Source of the DNA: Clostridia bacterium
Lineage (GTDB): Bacteria; Bacillota; Clostridia; Oscillospirales; Acutalibacteraceae
DNA: 6,608 nt
Direction of reading: 5' to 3'
Assembly (NCBI GenBank): GCA_900763035.1
Contig: CAAFIS010000272.1
Span: 1 to 6,608, forward strand
In this document: positions 6,025 to 6,608 of the stretch, in pieces
Position numbering within the stretch: the stretch's first letter is position 1
Layout: each line of letters begins with the position of its first letter
The notes under the pieces: model-generated
Seen by the model: the letters and a program-made list of their open reading frames with translations, nothing else
Told to the model about the DNA's origin: nothing
Databases searched by the model: none
Made by a program: the position numbers and the translations under genes

Positions 6025-6608
6025 TGGGTGAACATAACGCCGCCGTCGAGGCGGCCGTACAGCAGTTCCGCCGTGTGCTGGAGAGCCAGATCGAGCGTCA
6101 GCACCGTATGGAGGCGGGCGCGGCCGCCGTCGACTTCAGCAAAAAGGATAAGATCGTGATCGGCATCGTCGACGGCGACGGCATCGGGCCGATCCTGATC
6201 GAGCAGGCGGAGCGCGTGCTCTCGGTCCTGCTCGCGGACGAGATCGCGGCCGGCAAGATCGAGCTGCGCCGCATCGACGGCCTGACGATCGAGCGCCGGC
6301 AGGCGCTCGGGCAGGCCGTGCCGACGGACACCTTGGCCGCCATCAAGGCGTGCGACGTGCTGCTCAAGGGCCCGACCACCACGCCGAAGGGCGGCACGCT
6401 GGAGAGCGCGAACGTCGCCCTGCGGCGGGAGCTGGATCTGTACGCCAACGTCCGCCCGGTCAAGATCCCGGATAAGGGCATCGACTGGGTGTTCTATCGC
6501 GAGAATACCGAGGGCGAGTATGTCCTCGGCAGTCAGGGGATCGAGATCCCGGACACCCTTGCCATGGACTTCAAGGTCACGACCGATGCCGGCACGCGCC
6601 GCATCGCC
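6021..6608 (+). CDS. Isocitrate dehydrogenase (isocitrate/isopropylmalate dehydrogenase family), 3' end outside window
   Basis: The first 196 codons of a beta-decarboxylating dehydrogenase, open to the window end. It would oxidise isocitrate to 2-oxoglutarate and CO2. GDGIGP at 52-57 is the family's N-terminal nucleotide/substrate loop. Ser129, Asn131, Arg135 and Arg145, in ESANVALRRELDLYANVRPVK, keep the spacing of the E. coli isocitrate-binding residues S113, N115, R119 and R129. YRENTEGEY (159-167) is the conserved block that follows. An N-terminal extension of about 43 residues, charged and probably helical, precedes the first strand. Two consecutive ATGs are possible; the first (6021) is preferred because AAGGAG lies 8 nt upstream. 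It overlaps the aconitase stop as ATGA, implying translational coupling. The cofactor (NAD or NADP) is decided by residues beyond the window. Homoisocitrate or isopropylmalate dehydrogenase are less likely alternatives given the neighbours. Confidence 0.9.
   Translation, partial: MMGEHNAAVEAAVQQFRRVLESQIERQHRMEAGAAAVDFSKKDKIVIGIVDGDGIGPILIEQAERVLSVLLADEIAAGKIELRRIDGLTIERRQALGQAVPTDTLAAIKACDVLLKGPTTTPKGGTLESANVALRRELDLYANVRPVKIPDKGIDWVFYRENTEGEYVLGSQGIEIPDTLAMDFKVTTDAGTRRIA

Noticed and set aside
1..6608. CRISPR arrays, tRNA/rRNA genes, insertion sequences, phage or defence genes
   Set aside because: Searched by eye: no spaced direct repeats, no tRNA-like arms, no transposase or nuclease motifs. 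The window is nearly filled by the five metabolic/regulatory genes.

Overview
The window carries five protein genes on two divergent transcripts. It looks like part of the chromosome of an anaerobic, high-GC Firmicute of the Clostridia (Oscillospiraceae/Ruminococcaceae-like). This placement is inferred from the gene types: a Re-type citrate synthase candidate, an Aquifex-type aconitase, and a GGGtGRT/NifU-like pair. The strong AAGGAGG-type Shine-Dalgarno sites and the G+C-rich third codon positions also fit. No taxonomic marker is present, so the placement is tentative.

Left part (1-1781, minus strand): a two-gene transcript encodes a NifU-like iron-sulfur scaffold protein (1089-1781) and then a GGGtGRT-family protein of unknown function (65-1072), 16 bp apart. 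It ends in a strong hairpin terminator at 8-47 that looks usable in both directions.

Middle (1782-2034): a 253-bp divergent control region. It has one good sigma-A promoter on each strand: TTGAAA-17-TATAAT on the minus strand and a perfect TTGACA-17-TATAAT on the plus strand. A 20-bp inverted repeat lies across the end of the plus -10 box and the expected start of transcription. It is the best candidate operator in the window.

Right part (2035-6608, plus strand): an operon of a citrate synthase candidate of the isopropylmalate/homocitrate synthase family (probable Re-citrate synthase), a GntR/FadR-type regulator with an FCD ligand domain, a 643-residue aconitase, and the first 196 codons of an isocitrate dehydrogenase cut by the window end. 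Gaps are 15 bp, 24 bp and a 4-bp ATGA overlap. Together these enzymes would convert oxaloacetate and acetyl-CoA through citrate and isocitrate to 2-oxoglutarate. This is the oxidative half of a split TCA cycle, which anaerobes use mainly to make glutamate.

The regulator probably controls its own operon. Aconitase needs a [4Fe-4S] cluster, so the divergent NifU-like/GGGtGRT pair next door may be functionally linked, although nothing in the sequence proves it. No tRNA, rRNA, CRISPR array, insertion sequence or prophage signal was seen. This is mostly ordinary core metabolism, and its least understood part is the GGGtGRT/NifU-like pair.
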